Below, piece by piece: positions 5,537 through 5,868 of a stretch of DNA of 5,868 bases (its first letter is position 1; each line of letters starts with the position of its first letter). This DNA comes from Chloroflexota bacterium (GTDB lineage: Bacteria > Chloroflexota > Dormibacteria > Dormibacterales > Dormibacteraceae), in NCBI GenBank assembly GCA_005880525.1, contig VBFW01000160.1, forward strand, positions 1 to 5,868. Direction: 5' to 3'. The notes under the pieces were generated by a model. It did not search any database and was not told where the DNA came from. It saw only the letters and a program-made list of their open reading frames with translations. Both the position numbers and the translations under genes were made by a program.

Positions 5537-5868
5537 CTGAGGATCTTCCTTCTCGGCCACGGAATCTCCTACTCACGCAGCCCGGCGATGCAGTCCGCGG
5601 CCTTCCGTGCCGCCGGTCTCGACTGGACGTACGAGCTCCTTGACGTTCCGCCGGACGCGCTCACCCATGCGATCCAGAAGCTGCGCGCGCCAGATGCGGC
5701 CGGAGCGAACGTCACCATTCCTTACAAGCTGACAGTGATGGAGCACCTCGATCGACTCGACGCCGACGCCCTGCGGGCGCATGCCGTCAACACGATCAGC
5801 CGCGACGGCGAGCACCTGGTCGGGTCGAACACCGATGTGGCAGGCATTCGGTCAGCGCTCGAGGACGT
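5537..5868 (+). CDS. aroE: Shikimate dehydrogenase, N-terminal part (3' end outside window)
   Basis: The enzyme reduces 3-dehydroshikimate to shikimate with NADPH, in the pathway to aromatic amino acids. The frame stays open to the window end and 110 residues are visible. Numbered from CTG: ISYSRSPAM (10-18), where S13 and S15 are the expected shikimate-binding serines; GANVTIPYK (56-64) with the catalytic lysine K64; HAVNTI (82-87) with N85; and GSNTDVAGI (96-104) with the catalytic aspartate D100. The usual His of the HSxSP motif is Tyr here. The start is a problem: no ATG, GTG or TTG lies in frame at the expected position. CTG at 5537 gives a natural N-terminus (M/L-RIFLLGHG). Alternatively, ATG at 5532 would be in frame if one C were missing from the CCC run, giving MPLRIFLLG. 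The enzyme assignment is firm, the start uncertain. Confidence 0.92.
   Translation, partial: MRIFLLGHGISYSRSPAMQSAAFRAAGLDWTYELLDVPPDALTHAIQKLRAPDAAGANVTIPYKLTVMEHLDRLDADALRAHAVNTISRDGEHLVGSNTDVAGIRSALED

Noticed and set aside
5325..5540. Possible readthrough of the mltG TGA, since the frame stays open for about 70 more codons
   Set aside because: MltG already ends where the family normally ends, the extension is Pro/Arg/Ser-rich with no domain, and an open stretch this long is not surprising in GC-rich DNA.

Overview
The window is a GC-rich bacterial segment with every gene on the + strand and almost no space between genes: ATGA, TTGA and longer overlaps, or gaps of 11 to 31 bases. The backbone is alaS (3' end only), ruvX, a DUF1292 gene, mltG and aroE (5' part only). 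The order alaS-ruvX-mltG-aroE is familiar from Actinomycetota, and ruvX followed by a DUF1292 gene is familiar from Bacillota. The mixture, the base composition and the extra genes suggest a deep-branching Terrabacteria lineage such as Dormibacterota, Chloroflexota or an early actinobacterial group. That placement is inference and cannot be settled from this window.

Region 1 (1-750) is the end of alanyl-tRNA synthetase. Region 2 (747-3609) is an unusual two-gene cassette between alaS and ruvX. The first gene encodes an FtsA/PilM-type actin-fold ATPase with a likely C-terminal amphipathic helix. The second encodes a 523-residue protein with a cytoplasmic N-terminal domain, one transmembrane helix and a baseplate J/gp47-like extracytoplasmic domain. 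An actin-like ATPase beside a membrane-spanning protein with a phage-baseplate-like domain suggests an envelope-associated assembly whose function I cannot name. This is the best candidate here for an undescribed system.

Region 3 (3621-5327) is housekeeping: RuvX (RNase H-fold nuclease/resolvase family), a small DUF1292 protein with a clear Shine-Dalgarno that fixes its GTG start, and the membrane-anchored endolytic murein transglycosylase MltG, starting at TTG.

Region 4 (5328-5536) is the only sizeable gap. Its 209 bases hold three strong hairpins (12-, 8- and 10-bp perfect arms) plus weaker ones and an 8-bp palindrome. It could be a terminator/leader region or an inserted palindromic repeat. 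Region 5 (5537-5868) is the start of shikimate dehydrogenase. Its reading frame has no ATG, GTG or TTG start at the expected place: it must begin at CTG, or a one-base deletion separates it from a nearby ATG.

Read as an operon, the window links translation (alaS), a putative envelope machine, nucleic acid processing (ruvX) and peptidoglycan processing (mltG). The structured gap may set the aromatic-biosynthesis gene aroE apart from these.
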